Part shown: one piece after another, positions 26,159 through 34,141 of the stretch
How positions within the stretch are numbered: the first letter of the stretch is position 1
How the letters are laid out: each line of letters begins with the position of its first letter
NCBI GenBank assembly: GCA_051003795.1
Contig: JBPCKZ010000183.1
Coordinates: 1-41,205, forward strand
Direction: 5' to 3'
From: JALYXS01 sp051003795
GTDB taxonomy: Bacteria > Acidobacteriota > Terriglobia > Bryobacterales > Bryobacteraceae
DNA: 41,205 bases
The notes under the pieces: model-generated
Told to the model about the DNA's origin: nothing
Database searches by the model: none
The model's input: the letters and a program-made list of their open reading frames with translations, nothing else
Made by a program: the position numbers and the translations under genes

Positions 26159-27199
26159 ATGATTATTTCCATGAGACCCCACGCCAGCCGCGCCGAGATC
26201 GACCACGTTTGCGAGCGAATTCGCGAGTTTGGCTATAGGGTGCACTCGATTGAAGGGGAAGAGCGCGTCGTAATCGGCGTGGTTGGAACGGGCGATGTGA
26301 CGGCCGCGCTCGAATCGATCGAAGCGACTCCGGGCGTGGAACGAGCCGTGCGGATTTCCGCGCCTTACAAATTCGTCAGCAAGGAATTCAAGCCCGATCG
26401 CACGCAAATACGCGTCAATGGCATTGAGATTGGCGGCGGCGAATTCATCGTGATGGCCGGCCCCTGCTCGGTCGAATCGGAAAAGCAGATCATGGAAACC
26501 GCGGAGGGGGTTGCCGCGGCGGGCGCCACGATTTTGCGAGGCGGCGCATTTAAGCCGCGAACGTCGCCCTACGATTTTCAAGGTCTCGAGCTCGAAGGCC
26601 TCAAGCTGCTCGCGAAAGCGCGCCAGGCGACCGGGCTGGCGATCATTACCGAAGTAATGAGCGACCGCGACGTGGAACTGGTGGCCGGGTACGCCGACAT
26701 CATGCAGATCGGCGCCCGCAACATGCAGAATTTCGCGCTGCTCAAAACACTCGGGCGGTGCGGCCGTCCCGTTCTGCTGAAGCGCGGAATGAGTTCGACC
26801 ATCAAGGAATTGTTGATGTCGGCCGAGTACGTGACCGCGCACGGCAATCCCAACGTTCTGCTGTGCGAACGCGGCATTCGCACCTTCGAAACGGCCACCC
26901 GGAACACTTGCGACATTTCGGCGATTCCGGTTCTGAACGAGCTTACGCACTTGCCGGTAATTTTGGACCCAAGCCATGCGACGGGCAAGCGCAGCCTGGT
27001 GCCGCCATTGGCGCGCGCGGGCGTGGCGATCGGCGCCGATGGAATCATCGTCGAAGTGCATCCGTGTCCCGAGAAAGCCGCCAGCGACGGCGCGCAGTCG
27101 CTCACGCTCCAACAATTCCGCGAGATGATGCGGGATCTGAAGCCTTACGTGGAGTTGTGGAAAGAGTCCCGGCTAGCCGCCGGCGCGGTCGCGGTGTAA
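26159..27199 (+). CDS. aroF: 3-deoxy-D-arabino-heptulosonate 7-phosphate (DAHP) synthase, type I-beta with regulatory N-domain
   Basis: The 346-residue enzyme condenses phosphoenolpyruvate and erythrose-4-phosphate to DAHP, the first step of the shikimate pathway. Residues 1-70 form a ferredoxin-like regulatory domain as in the Thermotoga enzyme (MIISMRPHASRAEIDHV). The barrel follows with the metal-binding GPCSVES (Cys103), LRGGAFKPRTSPYDF (KPRTSPY at 132-138), MQIGARNMQN, LLKRGMSSTI, CERGIRTFE and DPSHATGKRS. The enzyme has its own allosteric domain and a transcriptional attenuator, so control by aromatic amino acids probably acts at both levels. The symbol follows common usage for this subfamily. 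The next gene begins 3 bp after its stop. Confidence 0.93.
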   Translation: MIISMRPHASRAEIDHVCERIREFGYRVHSIEGEERVVIGVVGTGDVTAALESIEATPGVERAVRISAPYKFVSKEFKPDRTQIRVNGIEIGGGEFIVMAGPCSVESEKQIMETAEGVAAAGATILRGGAFKPRTSPYDFQGLELEGLKLLAKARQATGLAIITEVMSDRDVELVAGYADIMQIGARNMQNFALLKTLGRCGRPVLLKRGMSSTIKELLMSAEYVTAHGNPNVLLCERGIRTFETATRNTCDISAIPVLNELTHLPVILDPSHATGKRSLVPPLARAGVAIGADGIIVEVHPCPEKAASDGAQSLTLQQFREMMRDLKPYVELWKESRLAAGAVAV

Positions 27200-27201
27200 T
27201 T

Positions 27202-28125
27202 TTGCGGCGGCACATTCCTTTACTCCTTGCGATTGTATTTTTCGCCACGGCGTTCTACGGGTGGAGGAGCCTTCAAAAGGAGCGGGAACTGGACAAGCCC
27301 GCCGTGCTTCTGAGCCGTCTGCCGACGCGGGACGCAGTCGTATTGAGCGTTGATTTCGACGCGCTGCGCAAGGGCGGTATCCTCGATCCGCTCTCGAAAT
27401 CGAAAGTTCCCGAAGAGCCGGAATACCAGGCGTTTGTCCGTAACTCGAACTTCGATTACAAGCGCGATCTCGATTCCGCGCTGGCGGCTTTCGCGCCGGA
27501 TGGGACCTTTTTTCTGATCGGCGGCCGCTTCGACTGGCGGAAATTGGCGGAATACGCGAAGCTGCAAGGCGGGAGCTGTTATGGCGAGCTCTGCCGCATG
27601 GCGGGCAGCACTCCGAACCGGCGGATCTCATTCATGCCCTTGCGCCAGGATTTGATGGCGCTCGCCGTCGGCGGAGACGACTTAGCTGCCTCGCGGCTGA
27701 AGCAGGCGGGACCGCAACGCGCGATCCAAATTCCTTCTCAACCAGTTTGGCTATCGATTCCCTCGATCGCATTGAAAAGCGGGAACAAACTACCGGCCGG
27801 CACGCGCCTGTTCACTTCTTCGATGGCCGATGCGGAAAATGTAACGTTGACGCTGGGTCCGGAGGGCCAGACACTTGAAGCGCGGCTCGAGGCGGACTGC
27901 CGCTCGACCCGGGAAGCGGAGGCGCTGACCGCCCAACTGAAGAAAGTTACGGCAATGTTGAGCGGGGTCCCTGGCGCGTCTTCCGGCGAGTCTAAAGATA
28001 AAGATTCTTCGGGAGATTTGCGTGAAGTTCTTGCCAGGGGAGCTTTTCGGCGGGCCGGTCAAAAAGTGTTTGGACGCTGGACGCTTCAAAAGAGCTTCAT
28101 GGAGAATCTGGCGGGTGGCTTATAG
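27202..28125 (+). CDS. Membrane-anchored hypothetical protein
   Basis: The 307-residue protein has one N-terminal membrane segment (PLLLAIVFFATAFYGW, about residues 5-21). The rest is a soluble, presumably periplasmic part without a recognised catalytic motif. Segments such as LLSRLPTRDAVVLSVDFDALRKGG and AFAPDGTFFLIGGRFDWRKL recall a family of acidobacterial lipid- or stress-related proteins I cannot name with confidence. The start is a TTG three bases after the synthase stop; no ATG is in a better place, so translation is probably coupled. The stop overlaps the GTG start of the PfkB kinase gene (TAGTG). Confidence 0.75.
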   Translation: MRRHIPLLLAIVFFATAFYGWRSLQKERELDKPAVLLSRLPTRDAVVLSVDFDALRKGGILDPLSKSKVPEEPEYQAFVRNSNFDYKRDLDSALAAFAPDGTFFLIGGRFDWRKLAEYAKLQGGSCYGELCRMAGSTPNRRISFMPLRQDLMALAVGGDDLAASRLKQAGPQRAIQIPSQPVWLSIPSIALKSGNKLPAGTRLFTSSMADAENVTLTLGPEGQTLEARLEADCRSTREAEALTAQLKKVTAMLSGVPGASSGESKDKDSSGDLREVLARGAFRRAGQKVFGRWTLQKSFMENLAGGL

Positions 28126-29057
28126 TGCCGCCGGCGACCGTTGTTTGCGGGAACGTGGTACTCGATATCCTCGCCAGGCCGGTCGAAAACCCGCTCCGGT
28201 GGGGCGCCACGACGTTGATTGAAGAGGTGGAGCAACACCTGGGCGGGAATGCCGGAACCACCGCCTACACGCTGGCGACGCTGGGCCTGCCGGTTCAGCT
28301 AATCGGCTTGGTGGGGCGCGATTCGGCCGCCGGGTCGCTGATTTCCATTCTCGAAGAAGCGGGCGCCGGCACCGGCTTCTTGCAGTTCACCAAAGCTCCC
28401 ACTTCGACCGCGATATCGTTGGTGAACGAGGCGGGCGAGCGGGCGCTGCTTTATCACCTGGGCGCCAGCGCGGAGGATTTTCGCGAACCGCTTGAATTGC
28501 CGCCGGACGCGGCGCACTTCCACTTGGCGGCCGTGTATCGGATGCGCTATTTGCGATCCGCCGCGCCTCGCATCCTGAAGAGCGCGCGCGATGCGGGGCT
28601 GACGACTTCCGTCGATACGCAATGGGATCACGAAGGCGAATGGCTGCGGGTGCTCGCGCCCAGTCTCCCGTTCACGGATTTTCTTTTTGTCAACGAAGAA
28701 GAAGCGCGGCTGCTCACCGGGCATGAAGATCCCGCCGATGCGGCGCGCGCGCTGCAATCGATGGGAGCGCGTCACGTCGTCGTCAAGCTTGGCGAGAGGG
28801 GCTGCCTCATCGATGGCGGTGAAATCGTGGCGGGTTTCCGCGTCCGGGCGGTGGATACAACCGGGGCGGGCGACTGCTTCGTCGGCGGATTTCTGGCCGC
28901 GCTGCATCGCGGAGCGTCGCACGCCGAGGCCGCGCGATTCGCGAATGCGGTCGCGGCACTGGCGGTTCAAAGATTAGGCGCCGTCCGCGGCGTCGTTTCC
29001 CACGAAAAGACTCTTGCCTGGATGGCCGCGCAATCTGCCATAATTCCAGGAATATGA
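28125..29057 (+). CDS. PfkB-family carbohydrate kinase
   Basis: The 310-residue kinase of the ribokinase fold starts with GTG overlapping the previous stop. The substrate-binding GGNAGTTAYTLATLG motif and the C-terminal PfkB signature DTTGAGDCFVGGFLAAL (catalytic Asp in TGAGD) are clear. The anion hole is the GAGD. Members phosphorylate sugars or nucleosides with ATP; the substrate cannot be chosen from the sequence. It lies in the run that starts with the DAHP synthase. Its stop overlaps the start of the cytochrome gene by ATGA, so both should be made from one message. Confidence 0.9.
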   Translation: MPPATVVCGNVVLDILARPVENPLRWGATTLIEEVEQHLGGNAGTTAYTLATLGLPVQLIGLVGRDSAAGSLISILEEAGAGTGFLQFTKAPTSTAISLVNEAGERALLYHLGASAEDFREPLELPPDAAHFHLAAVYRMRYLRSAAPRILKSARDAGLTTSVDTQWDHEGEWLRVLAPSLPFTDFLFVNEEEARLLTGHEDPADAARALQSMGARHVVVKLGERGCLIDGGEIVAGFRVRAVDTTGAGDCFVGGFLAALHRGASHAEAARFANAVAALAVQRLGAVRGVVSHEKTLAWMAAQSAIIPGI

Positions 29058-29452
29058 AACTCCGAAGCTTTGCAATAACCGGATGTCTCCTGTGCGGCGT
29101 TACCGCGCTTACCTGGGCGCACGAAGGCGACCCGCAGCACGATTTGATGAAAAAAGCGGGCGCGGGCATGAAGGCGCTGAAGAAGAATTTGGATGCCGGC
29201 ATGAAGGACGACGCGGCGAAAGATGCGCGTCAACTGGCCGATACTTTCAAGCAGGTCGAGGAGATTTGGGCCAAGACCAACACCGCCGATGCCGTGAAGT
29301 TCGCCAAAGACGCGCAAGCGGCCGCCAACGACATCGCCGGCGGCACGGGCGATTCAGCCGCCGGCTTCCAGGCTTTAGGCACCAGTTGCGGCGGCTGCCA
29401 TGCGGCGCATCGGGAAAAGGCGGAAGACGGGAGTTACCGCACAAAACCGTAA
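29054..29452 (+). CDS. Periplasmic monoheme cytochrome c (class II, cytochrome c'-like)
   Basis: The 132-residue protein has a signal peptide (MKLRSFAITGCLLCGVTALTW, cleavage near the AHEG start). A four-helix-bundle-like alpha-rich body follows (MKALKKNLDAGMKDDAAKDA). The C-terminal heme motif is CGGCH, Cys112-Cys115-His116, followed by AHREKAEDGSYR, close to the usual cytochrome c' ending. This class II arrangement with C-terminal heme is typical of cytochrome c'/c556. An electron-carrier or gas-sensing/NO-detoxifying function is known for the family; which is true here is open. It is the last gene of the coupled run before the DinB-like gene. Confidence 0.88.
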   Translation: MKLRSFAITGCLLCGVTALTWAHEGDPQHDLMKKAGAGMKALKKNLDAGMKDDAAKDARQLADTFKQVEEIWAKTNTADAVKFAKDAQAAANDIAGGTGDSAAGFQALGTSCGGCHAAHREKAEDGSYRTKP

Positions 29453-29484
29453 GGCGTCGTGGCGCGCAAGTACAATAAAAAACT

Positions 29485-29997
29485 ATGGTGAGAACCCAAA
29501 CGGTCCTCGATTCCTGGAAAGTCGTTCGCCAAGCCACGATCGAGGCCGTCCATGAATTTCCGGCGTCGTCATTCGATGAGCATCCCATCCCGGACGTGAT
29601 GAGCTTCCGCGAGATCGCGCGTCACATCCTGGACGCGGGTCACGCGCTTACCGGCGTGCTGCTCGATGGAGTCGACGACCTCGCCACGCCTGAATTCCGG
29701 CCGATGCTGCGGAAGTACGCGCTTTCGCTCCCCGCCGATGCCGCGCCGGACGCGCTTGCGGCCGCTCTGGAAGAATCGGTGAACACCCGCGCGGGGGAGC
29801 TCGCATCGAGAAGCCCCGAATTTTTCGCGCATGAGATCACCCGTTTCGACGGGCAGCGAGTCACGCGGCTCGAGATGCTGCAATTTATCAAGGAACACGA
29901 ACTGACGCATCGCTCGCAACTTTTCATGCTGCTCCGGCTGCGGGGCATTGTACCCTCCACTACGCGCCGTCGAAGAGCCGCGCAAGCAAAGGCATAG
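29485..29997 (+). CDS. DinB-superfamily protein (putative metal-dependent hydrolase/transferase fold)
   Basis: The 170 residues form a DinB-like four-helix bundle. Three histidines in the expected places could bind a metal: RHILDAGH (helix 2) and EHELTHRSQL (late helix). A Lys/Arg-rich tail (TTRRRRAAQAKA) ends the protein. The superfamily includes bacillithiol transferases and maleylpyruvate isomerases, but also many unknowns. Function in the cell cannot be assigned. It is 32 bp downstream of the cytochrome gene and may be in the same transcript. Confidence 0.82.
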   Translation: MVRTQTVLDSWKVVRQATIEAVHEFPASSFDEHPIPDVMSFREIARHILDAGHALTGVLLDGVDDLATPEFRPMLRKYALSLPADAAPDALAAALEESVNTRAGELASRSPEFFAHEITRFDGQRVTRLEMLQFIKEHELTHRSQLFMLLRLRGIVPSTTRRRRAAQAKA

Positions 29998-30006
29998 CAC
30001 TTGCTG

Positions 30007-30034
30007 TTGAAATCAGCGGAAAGTTTCATATAAG
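30007..30034 (+). promoter_or_regulatory. Candidate promoter of the LysW-like gene
   Basis: TTGAAA (30007-30012) and TATAAG (30029-30034) are spaced 16 bp. A start near 30041 would leave a short leader holding the strong AAGGAGGAG ribosome site just before the ATG at 30056. Confidence 0.5.
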
Positions 30035-30055
30035 GTATTAACCGAAGGAGGAGCC

Positions 30056-30295
30056 ATGGTCACCTGTCCCGAATGCGAAGGCGCGATCGACGTGGAAGAA
30101 GAAGAAGTCGATGAAGGCGATACCATCAGTTGCGACGAGTGCGGGGCCGATTTGAAGGTCCTGGGCAAGAATCCTCTCGAGCTCGAAGCAAACGAAGACG
30201 AAGATGCGGATGAGGACGAAGATCCGGACGAAGAGGACGACGACGAGGACGAGGAAGAAGAGGACGAAGAAGAAGCCGAGGACGAGTGGAAGTGA
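30056..30295 (+). CDS. LysW-like zinc-ribbon protein with a long acidic tail
   Basis: The 79-residue protein starts with a zinc ribbon: Cys4/Cys7 (VTCPEC) and Cys26/Cys29 (ISCDECGADLKVL), followed by NPLELEANE. This matches LysW/ArgW amino-group carrier proteins. In those, the C-terminal EDWGE glutamate carries the alpha-aminoadipate or glutamate substrate. Here the protein continues with about 30 nearly all Asp/Glu residues and ends EDEWK, so the canonical carrier end is missing. Translation signals are excellent (AAGGAGGAG, 5 nt spacing). No lysine- or arginine-biosynthesis genes are next to it. It is either a diverged carrier, or a zinc-ribbon protein that has kept the fold but not the function. 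Confidence 0.75.
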   Translation: MVTCPECEGAIDVEEEEVDEGDTISCDECGADLKVLGKNPLELEANEDEDADEDEDPDEEDDDEDEEEEDEEEAEDEWK

Positions 30296-30366
30296 ACCCG
30301 TGCCGGCCTCCCCGCGAAACGAGCTTGCCCGCCAGGACGTCTTATTTCAAGGAGAGGTGCATTGAG

Positions 30367-30732
30367 ATGAGTAGGCGTTCCAGTTGGGTGTTACCGGCTT
30401 TGCTGGCAATGGTGTTCGCCGCCGGAGCGTTCGCCCAGGCGCCGAAGTCGAAAAAGGGCGAGGAAGGCAATGTCCGCGCGGTGCAAGGGATCGTTTCCGA
30501 CGCCGGTGGCAGCGTTGTAAACGGAGCCGTCGTTCAATTGAAGAACACCAAGACCCTCCAGATTCGCTCGTTCATCACCAAAGAGCACGGGGATTATTAT
30601 TTCAACGGCCTGAGCCCCGACGTCGATTATGAGCTGAAGGCGGATGTGGGTTCGAGTTCCAGTGGAACCAAAACGCTTAGCTCGTTCGATAACCGCAAAC
30701 AGGCCGTGATCAATCTACAACTGAAGAAGTAG
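30367..30732 (+). CDS. Secreted carboxypeptidase-regulatory-like (Ig-fold) domain protein
   Basis: The 121 residues begin with a signal peptide (RRSSWVLPALLAMVFAAGAFA, cleaved before QAPK). The rest is one CarboxypepD_reg-type beta-sandwich (VQGIVSDAGGSVVNGAVVQL, then SFITKEHGDYYFNGLSPDVDYELKA). The family is abundant in Acidobacteria and Bacteroidetes as a building block of surface proteins. The start at 30367 is chosen for the signal peptide and an upstream AAGGAG with a rather long spacing; the frame is also open to 30286. It precedes two redox proteins on the same strand with a 9 bp gap. Confidence 0.85.
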   Translation: MSRRSSWVLPALLAMVFAAGAFAQAPKSKKGEEGNVRAVQGIVSDAGGSVVNGAVVQLKNTKTLQIRSFITKEHGDYYFNGLSPDVDYELKADVGSSSSGTKTLSSFDNRKQAVINLQLKK

Positions 30733-30741
30733 GCCGGGTCG

Positions 30742-31329
30742 ATGAAAATGCGCGCGCCGGGATGGTTCCCGATCCGGTTTTTCGGAGCCGCGATTGCGGC
30801 GGCCTTCTGTCTCGGGTGTTTCGCGAAAAATATCCAGGATTTCACGGTACAGGCTCCCGACGGTTCGCCGCGGAGCTTTTCGGCTCTTAAGGGCGAGACG
30901 ACGGTGGTGATTTTCCTCGCGACGCGTTGTCCGGTATCGAATGCCTACAACGAGCGGATGATACAAGCGTACAAAGACTACTCGCCCAAAGGCGTGAAGT
31001 TCATTTTCATCAACGCCAACCAGAACGAACCCCCGGCCGAGGTTTTGGAGCACGCCAAGCGGGTTGGATTTTCCTTTCCGGTTTATCGGGACCCCGGTAA
31101 TGCCGCGGCGGATCGTTTCGGCGCGCAAGCGACGCCCGAAACTTACGTGATCGACCGTTCCGGCGCAATTCGCTACCACGGCGCCATTGACGACTCGCAA
31201 AATCCCGCCCGCGTGCATGAACGGGGATTGCGTTTGGCGCTCGATGCCGTTCTCGCCGGGAAAGAAGTCGCGAATCCGGAAACCAAGGCGTTTGGGTGCA
31301 CTATCAAGCGCGTTCGCGGGATCCGGTGA
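30742..31329 (+). CDS. Secreted redoxin / AhpC-TSA family thiol protein
   Basis: The 195-residue protein has an N-terminal membrane or signal segment (FGAAIAAAFCLGCFA; the CLGC could be a lipobox). A thioredoxin-like redoxin domain follows: DFTVQAPDGSPRSFSALKG, then VIFLATRCPVSNAYNERM with a single peroxiredoxin-type cysteine (RCPVS), HAKRVGFSFPVYRDPGNAAA and ATPETYVIDRSGAIRYHG. A second conserved cysteine is near the end (KAFGCTIKRV). The lone active cysteine suggests a peroxidase-like or 1-Cys/atypical 2-Cys mechanism rather than a disulfide reductase. Its stop overlaps the GTG start of the following thioredoxin gene (GTGA), so the two are coupled. Confidence 0.87.
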   Translation: MKMRAPGWFPIRFFGAAIAAAFCLGCFAKNIQDFTVQAPDGSPRSFSALKGETTVVIFLATRCPVSNAYNERMIQAYKDYSPKGVKFIFINANQNEPPAEVLEHAKRVGFSFPVYRDPGNAAADRFGAQATPETYVIDRSGAIRYHGAIDDSQNPARVHERGLRLALDAVLAGKEVANPETKAFGCTIKRVRGIR

Positions 31330-31784
31330 GCCCAGCGGGCCTGCTGTTTTTTGTGATGGCGGGCCATCTGATTCCGCTTGACGAGAGCAAGTTCGACCGG
31401 CTGCTTCATTCGCAACCCGGGAAGATTTTGGCGATCGATTTTTGGGCGACCTGGTGCGAGCCATGCCGGGCGGAGATGCCGAAACTGGCGAATTTACAAA
31501 ACCGGTTCAGAGGGGACGGCCTGGTACTGATCACGGTTTCCGCGGACGAGCCGGAGCAGGAGCGGGCAGCGGCGGCATTTCTTGAAAAGAGCGGGATATC
31601 GTTCCCGGCGTACATCAAAAAGGCGGTGGACGACCGCCGATTCATCGACTCGATCGATCCAAAATGGAGCGGCGCTTTGCCCGCGCTGTTCCTATACGAC
31701 CGGCACGGCCGCAAGGTGCAATCGTTTATCGGCGAGACGGACTTGAAAGATCTTGAAGACGCCATCCGCCTGCTGCGGAAATGA
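31326..31784 (+). CDS. TlpA/ResA-like thioredoxin
   Basis: The 152 residues start with GTG at 31326, overlapping the previous stop. A weak N-terminal hydrophobic stretch (AGLLFFVMAGHLI) may be a signal or anchor. The catalytic CxxC is in FWATWCEPCRAEMPKL, with cis-Pro in ALPALFLYD. This is the arrangement of TlpA-like membrane-anchored or periplasmic thiol-disulfide oxidoreductases, which reduce apocytochrome or recycle other thiol proteins. It probably works with the redoxin before it. It converges with the minus-strand DUF4440-like gene with no gap between stops. Confidence 0.88.
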   Translation: MSPAGLLFFVMAGHLIPLDESKFDRLLHSQPGKILAIDFWATWCEPCRAEMPKLANLQNRFRGDGLVLITVSADEPEQERAAAAFLEKSGISFPAYIKKAVDDRRFIDSIDPKWSGALPALFLYDRHGRKVQSFIGETDLKDLEDAIRLLRK

Positions 31785-32213
31785 CTATTTGGTCAGCTTC
31801 GTCGCCTGCCGCGCCACTAACTGCCACCCCTGCGGCCCTTTCTCCCAAACGTGCAGCACGTTCATATGCACGATATTGGTCGCGCTGTGCCACAAATCCT
31901 CGTTCCCACCGACCAAAGCGGTTTTTCCATGGATGCGAACATCCGTATCCGGCGCAAATTCGATTTTTTCAATAATCGTCTTGCCCGTCTGAATGCCCTT
32001 GATCACGTCGGCTTTGGTTTCGACCTGGCCGCCGGAGTGGACGTAAGTCAGATCGCTGCCCAATAATTTATCCAGAGCCGCGGCGTCTTTGTGAATCATG
32101 GCTTCCTTATAGGCGTCCATGGCGGCGAGGACTTCCTGTTTTCCGGCGCTCTGGCCGGACGCAACCGCCGAAAGAGCGACGGCCGAGAGAATAATCGAAG
32201 TAAGTTGCTTCAT
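31785..32213 (-). CDS. Secreted DUF4440 / SnoaL-like (NTF2-fold) protein
   Basis: The 142 residues, starting at ATG 32213 (the frame is open 44 codons further but those overlap the divergent gene), begin with a signal peptide (KQLTSIILSAVALSAVASGQ). An NTF2-like cone follows: AMDAYKEAMIHKDAAALDKLLGSDLTYVHSGGQVETKADVI, then TALVGGNEDLW and LHVWEKGPQGWQLVARQA. The family includes ketosteroid-isomerase-like enzymes and many with no known substrate. Probably periplasmic. Confidence 0.88.
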   Translation of the reverse strand: MKQLTSIILSAVALSAVASGQSAGKQEVLAAMDAYKEAMIHKDAAALDKLLGSDLTYVHSGGQVETKADVIKGIQTGKTIIEKIEFAPDTDVRIHGKTALVGGNEDLWHSATNIVHMNVLHVWEKGPQGWQLVARQATKLTK

Positions 32214-32235
32214 GGCGTGGTTAAAGTATTGTGAC

Positions 32236-32263
32236 ATAATATTGGCAGTTTCCAAATCGGCAA
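32236..32263 (-). promoter_or_regulatory. Candidate promoter of the DUF4440-like gene
   Basis: On the minus strand TTGCCG (32263-32258) and TATTAT (32241-32236) are spaced 16 bp. The start would lie near 32229, about 16 bp before the ATG at 32213. A by-eye match. Confidence 0.4.
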
Positions 32264-32279
32264 ATACGAGGTGCTTCTT

Positions 32280-33545
32280 ATGGTCCGTAGTCTTGTAGGC
32301 CTTGCCAGCTTCACCCTGATTTTTTCCCTCTCCGCGTTCGGTCAAAAAGGAGCGCCCCCGCCAAGCCGTGGCCCAGGTGGCGTCGGCAGTAGCGTCCCGG
32401 GTTCCAACACTCCCGGCACGGGCTTCCCGAATTCAACGGGCCGCAATACAAATAACATTCCGGGTACCGATCAAAACCGCACCAACTTTCCGGATACGCA
32501 AAGGCCCATATTCCTTTCCGGCAAAGTGATGCTGGCGGACGGTACCGCGCCCACCGAATCGGTTACGATTGAAAAAATTTGCAACGGCAGCCCGCGCCCG
32601 GTGGCCTACACCAGCTCGAAGGGCCGATTCAGTTTTCAACTTGGCAACACCGCGGGCGTGATGGCCGACGCGAGCACCAGTTCTCTCGGCAATTCGCCAT
32701 ACGGGGATTCGGGCGGCGGATTCGGAGGCCAACGCCAAACCGGCGGTTCGACGTTTGGCAACGGCGAGCGCGATCTGATGAATTGCGAGTTGCGCGCGTC
32801 AATGCCCGGTTTCCGTTCCGAAACGGTGAGCCTCGCCGGCCACCGCCTTTTCGATAATCCCGACGTCGGAACCATCATCCTGCGGCGGATGGGCAACGTG
32901 GAAGGCACCACCATCAGCGCCACCAGTCTACAAGCGCCCAAGGACGCGCGGAAGGCTCTCGAAAAAGGGCGTGAGCTGCTCAAGAAAGAAAAGAACGAGG
33001 AAGCCGAGAAAGAGTTCCGGAAAGCCGTCGACAGCTATCCAAAATACGCGGTCGCATGGTATGAACTGGGCCGCCTGCAAGCCGGGCGCAACGATGCGGA
33101 AGACGCTCGCAAGTCCTATGAACAGGCGATTGCGGCCGATTCGAAATACGTGAATCCGTACCTGGAAATGGCGTCGATCTCGGCGCGCGGCAACAATTGG
33201 AAAGAAACCGCGGATGTGACCAGTCATGTGATCCATCTGAATGCAGTCGATTTTCCGGTTGCTTATTTTTACAACGCGGTGGCGAATTACAATCTCAAGG
33301 ACTTCAACGCGGCGGAGAAGAGCGCGCGCGAAGCGCAGAAGCTGGACACGCAGCATCGGCTTCCAAAGGCGGACCAGATACTCGGCGTGATCCTGATCGA
33401 GAAGAAGGATTTCGCGGGCGCGGCGGAGCAGATGCGGAGCTATCTCAAATTCGCGCCAACGGCGAAGGACGGGGATCAAGTGCGCGCGCAGTTATCGCAA
33501 TTGGAGAAACTGGCAGTCGCGCGGACGGAAACGCCGCAGCCCTAA
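32280..33545 (+). CDS. Secreted carboxypeptidase-regulatory-like and TPR protein
   Basis: The ATG at 32280 is preceded by GAGG at about 8 nt; a GTG three codons upstream is possible. The 421 residues show a signal peptide (VGLASFTLIFSLSAFG), a low-complexity Gly/Pro/Asn/Ser segment to about residue 70, and a beta-sandwich-like domain with an internal Gly-rich stretch (SGKVMLADGTAPTESVTIEKI). Tetratricopeptide repeats run from about residue 220 (ALEKGRELLKKEKNEEAEKEF, then YAVAWYELGRLQAGRNDAEDA). TPRs mediate protein contacts. Such Gly-rich leader plus TPR proteins are frequent in acidobacteria; a role in the periplasm or outer membrane is likely. Confidence 0.88.
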   Translation: MVRSLVGLASFTLIFSLSAFGQKGAPPPSRGPGGVGSSVPGSNTPGTGFPNSTGRNTNNIPGTDQNRTNFPDTQRPIFLSGKVMLADGTAPTESVTIEKICNGSPRPVAYTSSKGRFSFQLGNTAGVMADASTSSLGNSPYGDSGGGFGGQRQTGGSTFGNGERDLMNCELRASMPGFRSETVSLAGHRLFDNPDVGTIILRRMGNVEGTTISATSLQAPKDARKALEKGRELLKKEKNEEAEKEFRKAVDSYPKYAVAWYELGRLQAGRNDAEDARKSYEQAIAADSKYVNPYLEMASISARGNNWKETADVTSHVIHLNAVDFPVAYFYNAVANYNLKDFNAAEKSAREAQKLDTQHRLPKADQILGVILIEKKDFAGAAEQMRSYLKFAPTAKDGDQVRAQLSQLEKLAVARTETPQP

Positions 33546-33688
33546 TTATCCAGACGTTCTTCGCGCCATTTCGCTACCGGTTTCTCATCCACTCACGACC
33601 TTCCGGCAACCCTCCTCCCTGGACAGTGCTCACGGGCTGAATTGCGTCTCTGAATCAAGATGAATCCCTGTTAACCTAGAAAACTAAG

Positions 33689-34141
33689 ATGACTTTGGAT
33701 GAGATTCGCGAGCTGATCAAGCTCGCCACGGAAACGAACGTCGCGGAGCTCGAAGTACAGCGCGGAGATAACCGCGTTCGCATTGCGTTAACCTCCGGCC
33801 GCTCGATTTCCGCGACTCCTCCCGCTCAAACCCTCGGCATTGCGGCCTCCGCTCCGCTCCCTCAGCCCGCGGCAACCCCTCCGTCCAAGCCCGATCCAAC
33901 CGTCACGCTGGTGAAATCTCCCATCGTGGGCACATTTTACGAAAGCTCCGGCCCCAATACCCCTCCCTTCGTCCGTGTTGGCGAGGCGGTGCAGCCCGGA
34001 AAGGTTCTCTGCATCATCGAATCCATGAAGCTGATGAACGAGATCGAAGCGGAAGTTGCCGGGGTGATCGAGAGCAAGCTGGTGCCGAACGGCCAGCCGG
34101 TGGAGTATGGAGAGGCCCTGTTTGCCATCCGCGCCGTTTAA
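33689..34141 (+). CDS. accB: Biotin carboxyl carrier protein of acetyl-CoA carboxylase
   Basis: The 150 residues have the standard AccB layout: an N-terminal helix-strand part (LDEIRELIKLATETNVAELE), a Pro/Ala-rich mobile linker at about 40-70, and the biotinyl domain. That domain shows SPIVGTFYESSGP and the biotinylation motif ESMKLMNEIE with Lys114 as acceptor. Its length is normal. It works with AccC (directly downstream, overlapping) and with a carboxyltransferase not in this window to make malonyl-CoA for fatty-acid synthesis. Confidence 0.95.
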   Translation: MTLDEIRELIKLATETNVAELEVQRGDNRVRIALTSGRSISATPPAQTLGIAASAPLPQPAATPPSKPDPTVTLVKSPIVGTFYESSGPNTPPFVRVGEAVQPGKVLCIIESMKLMNEIEAEVAGVIESKLVPNGQPVEYGEALFAIRAV

